The translations under genes and the position numbers were made by a program. Below the pieces are notes generated by a model, which did no database searches, was not told the DNA's origin, and was given only the letters and a program-made list of their open reading frames with translations. Source: Steromphala cineraria (taxonomy: Eukaryota; Mollusca; Gastropoda; Trochida; Trochidae). From it: DNA of 64,000 nt. This document shows positions 1-13,454 of this stretch, in pieces (position 1 is the first letter of the stretch; the number at the start of each line of letters is the position of its first letter). The stretch spans positions 31,517,452 to 31,581,451 of the forward strand of contig OU744724.1 of NCBI GenBank assembly GCA_916613615.1, read 5' to 3'.

Positions 1-1440
1 ACTATACAAATTTGAGTTAGGCTTAGGTAAGTAGACACAATCTGGGGAAAATTACCCATCATAGGAAAAGATATTGAATACTGATATAACCTGACAATAA
101 ATGCTGTGATGTTTTTAGATGATCAGTTGAAGTGTCTTTTTGGTAAATTTTAATCAGATGACCTTTGGCATTGACTAAAGTCAGTTGATAAGCCTTTTAT
201 TTAATCATTTTACTACCACATGGTTGGACATCAAGGTCAGACCTCATTTCAAACATATATGACTCATTCAGAGGGCGTTTCATTGGGTCAAAATGTTTTA
301 CAACAAAAGTCGCTAACATCTAATATTTTGTTACTTCAACTATTTTTGGAAGCAAGTTGCTCGAGAATCAAAACAAGATTGACAACTTCTTAGGATCAGC
401 AAATTATACATACTAAACATAGATCAAGATTTTTAACAATATTCTACCAGTATTTGTGTAACAACATTTCAAGTGTATATAACTTCTTTTTTATTCTAAC
501 AAACGTTTTCGTTTCTTTTACTTTCAAATGCACACTTGTGAATTGAGAGGACCATCAATGCCAGAGACATCGTATATTTTATTATCTATGTTTTCAGGAA
601 AATTGTCAAATAGTGCCCGGTAACACTGGGAGGTTGTGTTTAATATGTCACAAAAGTGGAACTTACTACATAGCTCGGTATTCGATTATTACACAAAATG
701 AAAGATTGTGGAGTATCATGTTCAGGGTTCAAAATTGGCAGTAGTCCATGGCAAGAAGGAAATTTGCTGGGCACGGCAAGATGAAAATTTGCTTGGCTAG
801 TAAAATGTATTAACTGGTGGTTTGAAGGCCTTGTTACATATTGACGATAACATGATCCTTTCAATGTTTCAGGCTAGCTTGAATGCGTACTGTATAGCGT
901 ATCATAATAAGTGTGAAATAATTATAATGTTTTTCAAGGATTTTTAAAATAGGAAATGAACTCCTAAAAATATTTCCTCGAGTCCTCAGGACTAACAGTT
1001 TTGATTGACTATGTAAAACCCTAATCATGAGATGCAAACAAAGTTGGATACATCCAAAGAAATTAATTTCATGTAAAGGATTATCTAACATTGCTGAGAC
1101 AGAGACATTGCATTTTGTTTCTCACAGTTCTGTATTACAAAAAGAGCTTCTGTGAATCACTTCAAAACACATCTGGTCAGATTCCTCTATGTCCTGCCAT
1201 CACTGGCGAGTGTTTGTAATCCGGGGTCAATGGAGTGAAGAGATAACAGCACTGAGCTCCATCCATTTCGAATAAATTATGACTGGCTTCTATCCCACTT
1301 GGCGATTGTGCATACGTAATCCAGAGTGCCAGACATTACAATGTATTGTCATGTCATAATAAAGTCACAGTGGCATCAAAAGCTGTCTTGAAGGTCATCA
1401 AAAGAAGTGAATACATCTACTGATCCGTAAATCCTTGTCT
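1..1440. other. non-coding stretch, no gene seen
   Basis: A+T-rich sequence. Short open frames occur at 640-1091 on the minus strand, but they show no domain, signal peptide or splice context. No tandem array or clear inverted repeat was noticed. Confidence 0.5.
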
Positions 1441-1930
1441 GTTATCCAAGCAAACGGGCTCCGTGGGTATGCGGAAATGAACCTGTTACACAACACCTTG
1501 AGGCCAACTTTAGCGAGTTGACCGCACAAAACCACACTTTACCTGTTATACACTTGGTCTTCAGAGAAAACCTTACCTTTGCAAGACAGATCTCCGTTAA
1601 AAACACTCGCAAAGACAGTGTCCCGTCAATGAATCACCGCCATGTTGAATACATACAGCAGACGGCATCAGGTTGTATTCCGAAATTCCAGATGATGCAA
1701 AGGTAGTATGGAACGTTTTGAACGCTTACCTGATGAAATGGATCGCACGGCGTAAACCAAGGTAATCCCGATTCTTGCAGACAACTCTTCTACACTTTCT
1801 ATGCACCCAGGGTATTTTTGAACACCGGCATACGCTGACACTGAAGATTGCGGGAACCCGACGCCAGCCGCTTCACTCACCCGTCTATGTTAATGCGCTA
1901 GAAATATACTAGTTGCTGGACAACGTATTG
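1441..1930. other. CpG-richer island, possible promoter or exon
   Basis: By eye this block has many more CG dinucleotides than the surrounding DNA. On the minus strand an open frame runs from about 1889 down to a good donor-like junction (CATCAG followed by GTAAGCG, around 1731-1737), but the frame has no ATG and the peptide is not recognised. It could be an untranslated first exon with its promoter, a coding exon of an unknown gene, or simply a less mutated patch. Confidence 0.2.
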
Positions 1931-4128
1931 TACCGCGGACAGGTGCACGTTTGCTTTCAAAATATAACAATGCAATCTCTATATACCAAAATGTGACCAC
2001 TTAATGTTGCTAGTAAATAATGACAAGGAAAGTTTATTTTGTATAGAGAAACTAATAACATATATAAAATACACATATACGCTCGTTACGATGTGCGGTT
2101 ATAATCTGTAACAGTAAATCGGTAATAAATTGATGAAACAAGATATATATAATCAAAACATCTCACTGAGATGCATATCCTTAGACGATGATTTCTTGTT
2201 TTAAAACCTTTCAGCATAAACGCTACAATCGCAAAACAGTATTTAAATTTTAAAAGGAGCATCACTTGCATGCATATGCCATTGGACAGCAGGTCAAAGT
2301 CAATTTTATAAATGGAAAGTTATAGCGTGGTTATAAGGAAATACCAGAATATATAACGTTTTGAAAACCATCTGCCAACATTTTTTTCTTTGATGGTTAG
2401 CGGAAGCTTGGTGTTGTAAATGTTGATCAGAGCATTTTCTTAGATTGCCACTCAAATACACCATTTATCTATGTACGTTCAAACACCTAATGATAAAAAA
2501 GTATATGAAGTATATCAACGGGTTTTCTCATAATTCAAAGGGAAAATAGCTCATTATAGTTAAAGCCGGCACACAGTACGCCAGTAGACGCTCTGCACAC
2601 ACGCTAGTATTGAAGTTATTTGTTAGGGAAACATCATCTTTAACGAGGTCACTCTGACGGTCGCTCTGTGAATTTTATATGTGTGAATAAACTATACTGT
2701 GTTAGCATAGTTATATTTTGGTATCAAATTTAACAAGTTGATACTTCTGATATCCTTCATTTATATTCACCTACTCTTATTTTTCAGTTGTATTTAAATC
2801 AACGCCAAAGGTGTGCTCAGCGCACCGAGCTGTGATGTCATGTTATTATGGGATGTTCCATACCTTGTTATGAATAATGTATCGGCATGCGCTCAGGCCA
2901 TTTGAAAGCAACATGTGGTTCAGAACTCACATTTCATAAAATGTGTAAAAAACACTCAATATATCTACAGTATATTCAATTGTTATGTTTTCAAGCTAAA
3001 TAATATGATTTGAGCGAGAAAGATATTAATAAATTCAGAGGCCTAATTTAATTATGTAGGCCTATGTCTCAAATAAAGTCGGCTTAGCAATTTTGAAAGA
3101 TAGGTCAGAGTAACCTTGGACATTAAATCGCTATGGTATAATCTGTTCACTCCTTTGAAAATGTAATCCTGTCATGGATATATAGTCCCTTGAATTGAAT
3201 TGTGATTGACATGATAATATTGATTCGGCCTATGTTAGAATTTTAATGTAGATATAGGCTACACTTTGGTCCATTTTTTTAGTTTCAAACAACTTGTTTC
3301 CTTCGCAATTTTCTTATCCATTCTACGCTATTCTGATCGCAGATACTATTCTGCTTCAAGTGTAGTCGTAAATTAGAAAAGGCCTATACATGAATTTATC
3401 ATTCACCAGTCAAGCAGGCCTAAAAGGTTGTTTTTTTAAACTCGTTCTAGATAATAAACTTTAATCAAGAATACTATTAAGTATCAAGTTAAATCGTAGA
3501 ATTATGAAATATGAAGCTATATTATAATTAAGCATACAGGCCTATAGATATTTTGTTTCGCCACATACATGTTCTGACTTAGATTATGAATCAAAGTATA
3601 GCTCTTTCGAATAAAGACTTATGGTAACTAGGCCGTTTGATTCATTTTCCTCAACTCAAGTGCATTTCAATTATGTTTTGTTTATTTGTATATTGTCACT
3701 CACAAAGATATTCACCTTCAAATAAACAGCTCTTTGTAATCACTGCTAGGTATTCTATTTCAATGAATGTCAGCAACAAGTGACAGGTATATTTTATTGA
3801 AATACCAGAGGAAGATGCATCACCTGTAACCATAGCGCTGGACATCAGTATCTCACGGTCACTGCGGACACCGGTCAACTAGGGGGGATATTGACCATAG
3901 CGTCACATCTCACGCACGTGACTGGTCATTTGAGAATTTTTGTTAACCATACGTAGATTATTTTTAAACCTGAAATCGGATTGTCAAACACTCTTTAATG
4001 GCAAATACATGATATATTGTTTTTAAACTGAAACGTTTGTATTTATGGTATATGGCAAAACACTTATTCCAACATCGTCTTTTGTTTTATCCCATCTGAT
4101 TCAAAATGAGTTTTTTCCCGTGGATTAC
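1931..4128. other. non-coding stretch, no gene seen
   Basis: A+T-rich sequence without a supportable exon. The motif AGGCCTA recurs between 3040 and 3545, which suggests old repeat debris. Nothing more specific is visible. Confidence 0.45.
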
Positions 4129-4318
4129 CAAACAGACTCGTTAAACATATTAAAATTCTACAATAACAAGCCGTTGTCTAAGACATTTATTTCATATTTT
4201 TTTCAATATTTTACCATTTAAACTCTAAATTTTAAGAAACTTTATGTAAATCAAACAGACTCGTTAACGCAGTAAACTTCTGCAATAACAAGCCGTTGTC
4301 TATAACATTTATTTCAGA
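4129..4318 (+). repeat. two-copy direct repeat, period about 123 bp
   Basis: A block of about 65 bp beginning AACAGACTCGTTAA at 4131 recurs at 4254. Both copies continue through AATAACAAGCCGTTGTCTA and ACATTTATTTCA with a few differences. This is a local tandem duplication with no coding content. Confidence 0.75.
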
Positions 4319-4756
4319 ATTCCATATCTAACCATCATATGTGAATCGATGTTTTAGCATAGGTTACGGCAGGTATTTACTATGAGGACCGACTGGTCAG
4401 CTTAGATGCATGCCCAGTGGTCAGTGAAGTAGAACATGCCTTTAGGACGTATGCGAGCTTGGGAACAACTATCGAGTCTGACCATATTCAGAAATTACCA
4501 CATGCAGCTTATTGACCACATGGCTGAATTAATCCTATTTGAGGCAAACCCAGGTAGTAATTGTGTAGCCTAATAGGTGAATTGAAGGTGGACATTGAGG
4601 TACTGCATCTTGGCTGTGAAACATCACATACAGTTTATATCTGAATGCATATTCTAAAAGGAGCAACAATTACTCCCAAAAAGAACATTTCAGTACAGAA
4701 CATGGAATAAAGTTTAGTTTCTGAAACGAAAATATATCTTAAACTATTTGATATTT

Positions 4757-4881
4757 TGAGAAAGGAGCCCACTGAAGCTGTTCTTTTTTATCAGTGAACT
4801 AGACTTGCTACAATAATGTAGACTTGCATGGGCTTTAGTTATTTAGTTTCAGGGGCTGTTTGACAGACTATACAGACACAT
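4757..4881 (+). repeat. diverged copy of repeat family 1
   Basis: The order of motifs (GGAGCCCACTGAAGCTG, then CTAGACTTGCTA, then GTAGACTTG, then GGGGCTGTTTGACAGACTA) follows family 1, described at 5213-5402, but with many substitutions. A similarly diverged copy lies at 16944-17055. Confidence 0.45.
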
Positions 4882-5212
4882 AATCAAATAGGATGGAATG
4901 TATTTGAAGAAATGACGAATATGTCAGGAAAAATGAAAGTTCAGGGATGAGGGACGGGATTCAGGAACCAGAACGTGACCAATGGTTCTCCAAAACTACT
5001 ACCTCGAACTAACTACCAGGAACAGAATGCTGATCATATATAGCTCAATTGTCGTTCATCCTGCTGAATGGGTCAGTGCTGTTAAACTTTAGGGATCGAT
5101 GAACGTTATACCATTTATTAAAAATCTAACCCATGGTAAAACAATCTGTTATCTATGTTTCAAAGAGGTAGGTTCCTTCAGGGTGTCACTTGATCATGCA
5201 ATGAACGCCAAA

Positions 5213-5402
5213 GACTAACATTTAGTCTTAGAAATATTTTTTTTCAATATTGATAACATTTTAAACAATTCATGTATTATAAAAAATGGAGCCCAGAAGA
5301 AGCTTTAACTTCAGAGCTGAGCGATCTAAACTTGCTATACTTTTGTAGACTGGGTTGGTCATCAATTTCTTTTGTTGCTTTAGGGCCTGGATGGCAGACT
5401 AT
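5213..5402 (+). mobile_element. short non-autonomous element, family 1 (full-length copy)
   Basis: This dispersed unit of about 190 bp opens with the palindrome AGACTAACATTTAGTCT. It continues with a T-rich run, ATTCATGTATTATAA, AATGGAGCCCAGAAGA, CTTGCTATACTTTTGTAGAC, and closes with TAGGGCCTGGATGGCAGACT. The same order of blocks appears at 37701-37889 and 57592-57764 (plus strand) and at 5983-6137, 10379-10545 and 25328-25423 (minus strand). There is no coding capacity. No clean terminal inverted repeat or target duplication was found, so the class is open (MITE or SINE-like). Confidence 0.75.
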
Positions 5403-5982
5403 GAACACCAGGGTAAGTCTAGTGCCCATTGAGTTGGTTCTGAGATTCATGGCATAGTTGCAAACATCCTTATATCAAACCCCATGATCGAAAATGTAAT
5501 TGGTCAAAGGAAAGAGTTAAATGGGTTATAATAGCTGTTTCACTCATATACACGTAAAGAAACTAAAATTGACATCCTTGAGACAACCATGTGATAATCA
5601 AAGAATTTGTAGGTTTAAAGATAATCCGACGTTTATCCCGTTGTTAAAGGAGAGCTGAATTCAAAATTGAGTTCACAGCCTGCGCGTTAATCTCATTGAC
5701 AAACCAGCTGTTTATAATGTCAATGGCCGAAATACAATGTCATAAGGTCGATACTCGATAGTCATAAGGTCAGTTTAGTCACACTGGCTGTGAAGAGGAA
5801 GGTTTCTTGACAATAAAAATCCAAATGTAGCTAGCTGCTAATAATATTCTGACCTAATCTCTTGAAAACCAGGTATACATCTGATGTTGACTTCAGAAAA
5901 AGCTCTCTGATACTACATACTTATAAATTTTGATGAAATAATCGTTTTTGAAAACCATGGTTCAGAGACTGAACTATATAGC

Positions 5983-6137
5983 TAGTCAGTCATCCAGATC
6001 CTAAAGAAAAATATTCATTGACGACCAATCAAGTCTACTAAAGTATAGAAAGTCTAGATCACTCAGCTACATGGATCGTAATAAATATTGGCAATATTTT
6101 AAACAAAATCTTCTGAGACTAAATGTAAGTCTACTAT
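5983..6137 (-). mobile_element. short non-autonomous element, family 1
   Basis: Reverse-strand copy of the element at 5213-5402. It starts with AGTCAGTCATCCAGATCCTAA, passes through TCTACTAAAGTATAG and TCTAGATCACTCAGCT, and ends with GAGACTAAATGTAAGTCT. The internal GAGCCC segment is partly lost. Confidence 0.7.
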
Positions 6138-6139
6138 TC

Positions 6140-6984
6140 AGTCTAAGACTGAACATAAGTCTAGAAGGTTCCCCAGCGCGCGGAAAGTGGCCACAGGCTG
6201 ACCATGTCCAGCAATGACCACATGCTGTGTTTTCGTGTACACGGTCATTAGATGAGGTAATCGTGTTGGAAGCAAACTGAAGCGTCATCCAGATAAGGTA
6301 ATGACCCTTGACGATCCTTCTGATCTCTAATCAACGAGCTTAGAGCTGTTATAGTATGACCTGTTATGGTCAAAAGATTACCTTACATGATCGAAATGAT
6401 TTCACTCTAGAAGTGTTGTTATGATCATGTTTCTTTATCTAATCAACACAAAGAAATGCTTATGTTATCATATCATACAATAAGGCTCTTATAACTCTTA
6501 TTCACCTGTTATGCAGAGTGATATCATTTTCGGTATTCCAGATCCATACATAGACTAACGTTTAGTCTGTAAAATGTGAAAATACAAAATTTGAATAAAA
6601 ATATAAAGACCTTTGAGATTTTGTTGTGTCTTTTCAATTTATAATTTGTGGTTGATTGTTTAGTCTTATCGTGCATTATACTTGTCTGGGTGTATGCTAA
6701 GCTCCTACCCGTTCAGTAGTATTAACTTGTATAAGTGTTTTGGCAAATAAACTTTCACGTTATGACACTATTAATTATAAGCTGTAGTTATCTTAAGTAT
6801 GTGTATACTTAAGTATTCATATTATTTATCACACGTTATTTGCCTGCACAATAAAGAATAATAATCAGCTTACTGTACAATATCCACAAAATAGTAGTTT
6901 TTGACCCCAAACGGTTGACCTTTTATCTTATGTCTTATGATTTTATTGCACAAACACCTTAATTAGGCAGAGTACAGAAGTGTA
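6140..6984. other. non-coding stretch, no gene seen
   Basis: A short palindrome (CTTAAGTATGTGTATACTTAAG is split into 10-bp arms near 6793-6814) and an isolated AGACTAACGTTTAGTCT motif near 6553 are visible. The latter is probably the head of another decayed family 1 element. No exon is supported. Confidence 0.4.
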
Positions 6985-7298
6985 AGATAAGATAATCTGA
7001 GAAACACAAAAAATTAAGATAAATGGAGAATATACATTTGACACTATGCTATACTACTAATATTACATCTTTTTGTATACATATTATGTAATATATAGGC
7101 TACTGCCCTTGTATTCTTTACACTAGGTTGTAGTATCAGTTTAATCAGAGTCAGATTCCCTGGCCGGTTTTGTTCTGTTAGCCCAAGAGCGGAGAACAAT
7201 TTCTCCCTCTCTGTCTTGAAGCAGGGACAGACAAGCAGAAAGTGTTCTTCATCTTCCACCAGACCCAGGTTACATTGGTGGCAATGTAATGGAACTTA
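6985..7298 (-). mobile_element. non-LTR retrotransposon (LINE) 3' fragment
   Basis: On the minus strand a frame of about 84 codons (7044-7295) encodes a zinc-knuckle C-terminus typical of LINE ORF2 proteins: CHQC, nine residues, then H and four residues to C (EDEEHFLLVC), followed by FKTEREKLFSALG. It ends at a stop at 7044-7046. Downstream lie a short untranslated tail and ATCTT-type repeats (TTATCTTATCTTA on the minus strand, 6983-6996), as seen at 3' ends of CR1/L2-like LINEs. The reverse transcriptase domain is absent, so this is a severe 5' truncation. The clade call is tentative. Confidence 0.75.
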
Positions 7299-8936
7299 TA
7301 GGAATATCAAAATATGGACACTACAAGATTGGTGTTGAAACATGTAACATTTTGTAACCTTCCTAACGTCTAAAGTGAGATACGTTATGATGATGTTTTA
7401 GCAATATTATCGAGAGTTTTAATTATTCTATTATGAGAAAAAATACTTGTTATTGATGACAAATTCATATTTTGAGACTTGTTGTTAAAATGATACGTTG
7501 AATAAAGAAATGCCACCCCTCATATTATAAAAATGTCATCTTCAGTTTGTATTTAATTTAAAAAGACCTTTGGATGATGAAAGACCCATAATGTTTGGTT
7601 CAAACCTAATCATTCATGATACCTCATCATATATGAATTACAAGTAATTTATTATACATTACATCCATATGGTTATACCATTCAATCGCCTTATTGCATC
7701 TGCATGCATTCATAATAATTTTGCAATCGTAGTTTATGTTGTAGGGCGTTGTAATATCGCCTATCTTTGTTTTGTTCTGAGAAATATTACCCAGTTAGTT
7801 AAAACCAATTAGTGCAGCTGGGTCTCGATGTAGTTCTCAACAGAATACCAGGAATGTGACACAATGACCTCACCACGCCTTTTGAACAACACACTACACG
7901 CTAAATATGCCCTTGCAAGTGCTGTAACGTTTATTAGGCTTTGCATTGCTTTCTCTTTGAGATATTTCGTAATTTCTTTAAACTAATCCATTTTGCTTTT
8001 TTTGGGTAGGCTAATGTTTTTTCATTGTTTTGCTCTGGGCACTGGCGATGGTTTGACCAAAATACATCTTTGCTATATGAAAATCGAATGTTTATTTAAC
8101 TATGAGATTGAATGATAATAACATAATTATACGTCACTGTTCCTTTGCCATGACAATAGTATTGTATCCCGAAAAGTGTTTTGATATACTTAAAATATGT
8201 CGTTTCATAAATCTCTTTTATGTTGTACCAAGCAAGGAACATAGTTCCGTATGAACACCTATAAATAAGGATGAGTTGCTCCTCATTTCCGTTTTGCAAT
8301 ATTTTGGTACTTTTCACATTTATGATACTAAAAACAGTGATAAGAACAGCAAGTATTGAAAAGGGGATAATTTTTCAATGGCCGGCTATGAGCTTATATA
8401 CAAAATTATGAAAAACGCGAGTTTACACTTGGTTTATTTTTGTAGTAAAATAACGTATAATCGTTTTTTTTGTTGTGATTTTAGATTGTTGTATTTATTT
8501 CAAACGTTCGATGTCTTGGATACTTTCAGTGTGTATCATGTTTTTTTTTCTGTATTGCAATATACCGATAATACCGCGCATCATAATTTATAAATCAACC
8601 TGCAGGGTTATGTGTCAAGCTACGAGAAGAATCTGCTTGTTGACCTTCAATTTGTACCGTGTCTATGTAGTTGATGCTTTGAATGTTAAGAATGACTGAC
8701 TGTCAGAGTTGGTGCATTTCTCAGGCTCTTGTGAATGACTGGTGCATGCTTGAGACACTTGAGTAAGTTACTGATGCATTGTGGGTAGTCTCGTTCACTT
8801 CACATCTCTTCGGGGACATTAGAGCCAGGATGTGAAATGTCAAACACATCCTGTGTGATAGGTTGTATATAATTTGTATAAAATATCAAATGTGTTGTAA
8901 CTTGGGAGGTTGCTGTATATGTCGTTTCTATGTATG
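7299..8936. other. non-coding stretch, no gene seen
   Basis: A+T-rich sequence. Around 8710-8790 a short motif (GGTGCAT or GATGCAT followed by a run ending GTGAATGA or GAGTAAG) repeats loosely about three times. No coding exon can be supported. Confidence 0.45.
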
Positions 8937-9435
<499 letters not shown>

Positions 9436-9439
9436 ACAA

Positions 9440-10378
9440 TGGCACAGACACGACAAAAACAGTTCATGTTATTGGTTTCGTAATCGGTAACTGTCAATGA
9501 ATACTAGCTTCTAGTTGGTGTTTCATATTCCTATAACACTGTGTCGAATGTTTATAACTGTCATTGCTATTAGGGAATACTTCATTCATCGTGTATTCGT
9601 GTATCTGACCTTATGAACCAAATACTACTACACATGTCTGTATCATTTAACAGTCCCTGTTGTATATATTAAGAAGTGTATATTACAGTGAAAAATATAC
9701 ATTAACATTACACGTGTTATCCGATTATTCATTTCCAATGCTAAATCCAAACACGTTTATGTCGATGTATGCCAATATCCTTGTTAGTGCTATTCGGTGG
9801 ACCGAGACATTCAAATGACTATGTTTACGTTTTATACTAACAAGAGGTAGCACACACACTGAATTAGTTAAGCTTCAATGAACTACGAACACAAATAACT
9901 TTATGTAGAGCATTATATTGACGATGTCCTCTGTGTTCTTTAGTGCAGAAGGTTTATAATTTTGCAACGTTTGAAATAAAACTAAACTAACATATAGTTT
10001 CTTACTTATTTTATCATTTTGATAAGCTGAGGCATCTAGACTTTCCAATATTCTAGATCTTTTAATTTTGTTTTTGATTTAGGGTCTGGATAACATACTC
10101 AAATAAAACGTTGTTATTATACACATCGTCATTGACAAAAAAACTTTTCATCATAAACTTTGCTCTTTGAAAGCTAAATCAAGGAAAGAACGGAAAAATT
10201 GTACTGTAGCGTGATAAAGATTAAAGCCTGTATGATCCATAACTCGATATATGATTTTGGATAAAAATATATTGATAGATAGACTTGAAGTCAGGCTAGG
10301 CGTAGGTATATTTATGTAGTCAAGCGTCAGATAGTTTCGAGCCAGCGGTAAATTCTGTAATTCAAGAGATGATTATGG
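9440..10378. other. non-coding stretch, no gene seen
   Basis: A+T-rich. A motif set near 10285-10340 (AGACTTGAAGTCAGGCTAGGC then GTAGGTATA) recurs loosely at 10575, 11060 and 36000, hinting at another degraded repeat. No exon is supported. Confidence 0.4.
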
Positions 10379-10545
10379 ATGATCAATTGACGACCAAACC
10401 AGTCTATAAAGGTAAAGCAAGTCTAGATCATTTAGCTCTAGGTCTAAAGTTAAAGAATCTTCTTGGTTCATTAATTTATAATACATGAATTGTTTAAAGA
10501 TATTGTCAATATTGAAAAACTACCTCTGAGACTAAATGTTTAATC
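10379..10545 (-). mobile_element. short non-autonomous element, family 1
   Basis: Minus-strand copy: AATTGACGACCAAACCAGTC, GCAAGTCTAGATCATTTAGC, AATACATGAATTGTTTAAAG, and a terminal GAGACTAAATGTTTAATC. The segment around GAGCCCAGAAG is replaced by diverged sequence. See 5213-5402 for the family. Confidence 0.65.
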
Positions 10546-10787
10546 GTGGATGTTGTACATGATGGAATGAGAAAGGTGTTCGAGAGACTAAGAGTAAGAT
10601 TAGGTCATGGTGTATATATGCAGTGTAGCATACTGTATACTTAATGTGGTACATCAAATAGATCCCCATGGCTCAATAAATGACCAGAGATGTCGTCCAA
10701 ACAAAATGAGAGGGTACTTTGAAACTGGCTACTGTGCATATGTAAAATGTTGTAGCAAAACGCTTTACACTCAATTACTTTGATCAT

Positions 10788-10985
10788 AGACTAAAATATA
10801 GTCAATAAAATATTTAAGATAATTACTGTACCTTCATTTATATTATTTTTATTCTTTAGGCTTTTTATTTCATGGACTTAACACATTCAGTGTGTATTCA
10901 GTAAATCTAGACTTGCAGAATTAGGAGCTAGACTGTATTAAAGGCTCCTATATAGTACATGCACATTCATGAAGCAAGACTACTA
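10788..10985 (+). mobile_element. short non-autonomous element, family 2
   Basis: Dispersed unit of about 200 bp that opens with the near-palindrome AGACTAAAATATAGTC, then ACTGTACCTTCATTTATAT, CTTTAGGCTTTTTATTTCAT, GTGTATTCAGTAAATCTAGA, AGGAGCTAGACTGTATTAAA, GGCTCCTAT, and closes with CATGAAGCAAGACTACTAA. The same order occurs at 38773-38945 (plus) and, reversed, at 61611-61850, with weaker copies at 61890-62044 and 63130-63290. It shares the palindromic head and a TCTAGACTTGC-type core with family 1 but is otherwise different. Confidence 0.7.
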
Positions 10986-12924
10986 AGATCTACGTAACTC
11001 GAGAAATTAGCAAGGATAATGTACAATTTGGAACGAGAAATGAATAATGCTTAAGAAGACTTGTTAACAGTCTAGGTGTAGGTGTATATATGCAGCGTAG
11101 CGTGAGATAGCTTCAAGTATATATACTCCATGCAGTACCTTGACCTTTGCGTGTATCAGTTCTAGTTAATATTGACACAGATGGCCGCCGTTAGTGGATA
11201 CTCTAGTCATTTCAACGCTCTTTTTAATGCTTGCATTATGACAAGGGGAACTTAACTACTTCTATGACAACGGACTACTTTATTACATGTTACACTCGTG
11301 AACTTTTGAGTCACAATGCATAATGTCATATTTTAAGTGTTTAGATACCCATTGTTCATTTAGTGATTTTGACATCATTGTCAGGTAAATCCGAATGGGT
11401 AGATATAATATTACGTTATTTTATTAAATAAATGAGTGTACATTTCTTAGTAACAATAAACGTTTGCATGTATATATATATAACAGTTGAACATTTAGCC
11501 ACGTAACTACTTCACCTGTGGTGAAATAATGACACACATGCAATTGAACAGGACTTTAAAATGTTCGGTTCATACCAAGTCTGGTTAAGTTGTCACCTTT
11601 ATGTTACTTCCACCTTCATTGCACATTAACCTGTCACGACCCCCGAAAAGCATGTCTAAATGTAGATTATTCGCCCTTGGGCTCCTTTCATATGATATTT
11701 TTTGTATACAAAGAACGATAATTTGAAAAATTCAACGTCAATCCACGTGTATAATATGTAGGTACTGTCTCAAATTGCAATTTAAGTTCCGCATGCACAT
11801 TTTCTCGCACACACGTGTAATTGTTTGTAACAAGTTAATATGAAACTACACTCATGTGCCATGTGAAAATTATTCTCGCAACACCTACATAAGATGTAAG
11901 TCTATGGGAATTACGTCACTGTGAACTTTAATATGGCACATGAGTGTATATCAAATAGGACGAGAAACCGGGTACTCACATGCACACTTCTTTTCTATAC
12001 TTTATGTTCTTTTGACATACCTGCACATAAAACTGCATGCTAAGCAAAAAGCTACTGCTTGGGGTAAGTTTACAATATGGCAAGAGAGCAACCACAGAAC
12101 ATCTGTTATGTTATAAACTAACTTCAAAACATTGAAATGAATACATGGGTTACATAGACATAACCTCACGAGTTCGTCTTCAGATAGAACGGTCATATAC
12201 TCATAATGAAGTATAAGATAGGGCTAATCATATACTTCGGAACGCCGTGTAATCGTAGAATAGAGAAGTTCAGTGAATCTTGTTTTCTAATATATGCCAC
12301 CTATTAACACTCTTCACCGCCTATTAGACTGAAATAGTGAAACAGAATTGAACTCCATCTATGTGCCCTTCAAAGACTTGAACATAAAATAGGTTTACTC
12401 AGCAAAACACATACGACTCAGAGTGCGTTTAATTCAGACAGATTGGCGGTGTCAGGTCACCTGTACAGGTATGACGATCGAGTGGGCGGGGCACCTGTCC
12501 TAATTCATTCACATCACGCTACTAGCGACGTGTTCTCAACAAATTGGTAGTTTGATACTTGTACCAATAACTCGCTACAACACGTGGTCCGGCTACAAAG
12601 GTTGAGAAGTGTCCAGTTACATATGTCCAGTGTTCATGCATGATGGCTGACGGTCACTTACAAATAACAGGACATGCTACATTGTTATAGTCTATTTCCA
12701 TTCAATTGATGGCCTCTGGTGCGATCTTTCTGAAAACTTGACCAAGATATTTCGTTTCTTTCTGGTTCAAGGTTATACTAGCGAGGGCTGAATGAAATAT
12801 GATTCTATTGTGAAAAAGAATTGCTGCCTATATTTCATACAAGGTTTGAAACTTATTAAAAATGAATATGAAATGTATTTGTGAAGTAATATTTTAATCA
12901 TAGTGTTACACGAAGTATTTATCA
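10986..12924. other. non-coding stretch with one GC-richer patch
   Basis: No exon can be supported. Between 12430 and 12660 the sequence is visibly richer in G+C and includes GAGTGGGCGGGGC, similar to a GC box, and several CACGTG-like or CAGGTG-like hexamers. This could be regulatory, but there is no attached gene in view. Confidence 0.35.
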
Positions 12925-13050
12925 ACATCATCATCATTATAGTCATCATCATCATTATAGTCATCATCATCATCGCCCTCGTCATCATCGCCCTCGTCAT
13001 CATTATCATCATCATCATCATCATCATCACCAACGTCGTCATCGTCAATG
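12925..13050 (+). repeat. ATC trinucleotide microsatellite
   Basis: Imperfect CAT/ATC repeats with two interruptions of the form CGCCCTCGT. The frames through it read as poly-Ile, poly-Met or poly-Asp and are not evidence of a gene. Confidence 0.95.
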
Positions 13051-13454
13051 TCTGCTTGTATATCACACCACTCTATCATACGACGGACATAACTCCAAAC
13101 ACTCATTAACAAACATGTCGTGTAATACATTATATAAGAAATAGATTTGAAACTAAACAATTCAAAATATACATTTTATGTTCCTATTAAATACACGAAC
13201 TGTGAACTGTGAACATGTGAAGTTCTGTGTACATATGACCATTGAGAACCTGGAAGTTCTGATACGATCTGATACAGCCTGCAGGAAGTGATGACACTGA
13301 TCGGTATGTGAACAATCACTCATGTCACTATTAACACAGTTCCTGCAGGCATATTGACCCGTATGATCGAAATCTCGTGTGATGTGTTGGGGTTACACGG
13401 GTGACATAGTGACACAATGTACAAGGTCACAGTTATAACACTCATAGTTTCTTT

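Noticed and set aside
12773..13160. Asp-rich, Ile-rich and Met-rich frames over the ATC array
   Set aside because: All reflect the trinucleotide repeat. No conserved flanking protein sequence.
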